From Blepharisma stoltei (taxonomy: Eukaryota > Ciliophora > Heterotrichea > Heterotrichida > Blepharismidae), in NCBI GenBank assembly GCA_914767885.1, contig CAJZBQ010000062.1:186001-250000 (forward strand): 64,000 nt of DNA. Reading direction: 5' to 3'. The position numbers were made by a program, and so were the translations under genes. Of the stretch, positions 63,559 to 64,000 are shown piece by piece. Numbering within the stretch: position 1 is the stretch's first letter; every line of letters starts with the position of its first letter. The notes beneath the pieces were generated by a model. That model worked only from the letters and a program-made list of their open reading frames with translations. It did no database searches and was not told where the DNA came from.

Positions 63559-64000
63559 TTAAAGATTTTTGCTCAATTTGTTGAGAACACTCATTTCTTG
63601 ATAAAGTTTGACTACAGATTTTGCAGCTGAATCAAACATTTCTTGATTCTCCAAATATCCTTTCATAATATTTGCTGCACTCTCTGCAGGAGTCATAGGC
63701 AATCCAAAATGAGGAGACGACATCATCTCAGCTTTGCTTAGCATATAATCTTTTGATATTTTGGACAATTTATTTGGTGTTGCATTTCTTATATGCACAG
63801 GGAGTGAATTTTTGTTCATCGACTTTATAACTTGGTTATTTAAATCTTGAACAAGCTTATACACCCTTGAATGCGCCTTTGGCGGATGATAAGGCCTCCT
63901 AGGAAGTAGCGGAACACTGCTGCTTCTTGAAGAATTTTTTATTTGAATTTTTTTCTTTTTTATTGCTTTCTGCACAAATTCTCGCTCTCTTTTTTTCTTT
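63559..64000 (-). CDS. basic helical protein, 5' part outside the window
   Basis: Open from the right edge to the stop at 63559; at least 146 residues. The beginning is strongly basic (KKKRERE-type, then KAIKKKKIQIKNSSRSSS), then SVPLLPRRPYHPPKAHSRVY, a helical middle (VYKLVQDLNNQVIKSMNK) and a helical end (FDSAAKSVVKLYQEMSVLNK). No family recognised. The true start lies beyond the window. Confidence 0.6.
   Translation of the reverse strand, partial: KKKREREFVQKAIKKKKIQIKNSSRSSSVPLLPRRPYHPPKAHSRVYKLVQDLNNQVIKSMNKNSLPVHIRNATPNKLSKISKDYMLSKAEMMSSPHFGLPMTPAESAANIMKGYLENQEMFDSAAKSVVKLYQEMSVLNKLSKNL

Noticed and set aside
1-64000. Ciliate code with TAA/TAG as glutamine
   Set aside because: Genes end cleanly at TAA or TAG at family-typical lengths (Sec61, PSMD11, GST, CDC27), and these codons do not occur inside domains apart from introns or IESs.
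1-64000. Bacterial-type features (operons, ribosome binding sites, terminators)
   Set aside because: Spliceosomal introns and eukaryotic proteins (BBS5, APC3, Sec61 alpha, VPS13) show nuclear eukaryotic DNA; short gene spacing is not operon evidence here.

Overview
This is nuclear DNA of a ciliate, and it looks like germline (micronuclear) DNA. Three independent signs point to a heterotrich close to Blepharisma. (1) TGA is read as tryptophan inside conserved domains (WD40 repeat at 14493, zinc-peptidase motif near 5750, anoctamin, VPS13), while TAA and TAG stop translation. (2) Introns are 15 or 16 nt, GT...AG; twelve are required to remove an in-frame stop or restore frame. (3) About 30 DNA insertions, mostly within genes, are flanked by TA or by longer direct repeats. 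Removing each one exactly, with one repeat copy, restores an open conserved protein. These behave as internal eliminated sequences (IESs) that are cut out when a somatic nucleus forms. About 9.7 kb (15%) of the window is of this kind. After removal of IESs and introns most genes have a length divisible by three, a strong internal check on the junctions.

Layout. 1-785: C-terminal half of a calcium-dependent protein kinase. 885-6910: tandem duplication holding two M1 aminopeptidase genes; copy A carries an IES that copy B lacks, and a broken 3' end of the neighbouring channel gene lies between them. 6686-9627: polycystin-2-like channel with four IESs. 9820-15527: coiled-coil protein, CEP120-like protein, jouberin/AHI1. 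15571-24070: small membrane protein, proteasome subunit Rpn6, coiled-coil protein, chagasin-like inhibitor, ubiquitin-like protein, Sec61 alpha, small proteins. 24087-33732: a CCDC191/SFI1-type coiled-coil protein with a 965-bp IES, a four-helix membrane protein, a coiled-coil protein, a glutathione transferase, a RING/B-box/MLLE protein. 34008-43414: BBS5, CDC27/APC3, a mitoribosomal-type protein, SDHAF4, RalGAP-beta. 43464-64000: anoctamin, an LRAT/papain-fold-like protein, a 10.7-kb VPS13 gene with six IESs, a coiled-coil protein, a myristoylated EF-hand/PH/kinase protein, and a partial gene at the right edge.

The genes are ordinary eukaryotic housekeeping genes with a clear ciliary share (polycystin, CEP120, AHI1, BBS5, CCDC191/SFI1 type). 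They are close together, often under 100 bp apart.

The unusual biology is in the insertions. One MITE-like family (ends CTCCGTGAGTGAAC) has at least nine copies and a second (ends CGTTCGATCAAGGATGGGG) has two. Both have a hairpin of the terminal motif at one end and two direct copies at the other. A third, 221-bp family has 9-11-bp direct repeats. Other insertions have 8-16-bp repeats. One IES sits inside a 15-nt intron, so the intron exists only after DNA excision. No transposase or excisase gene was found here.
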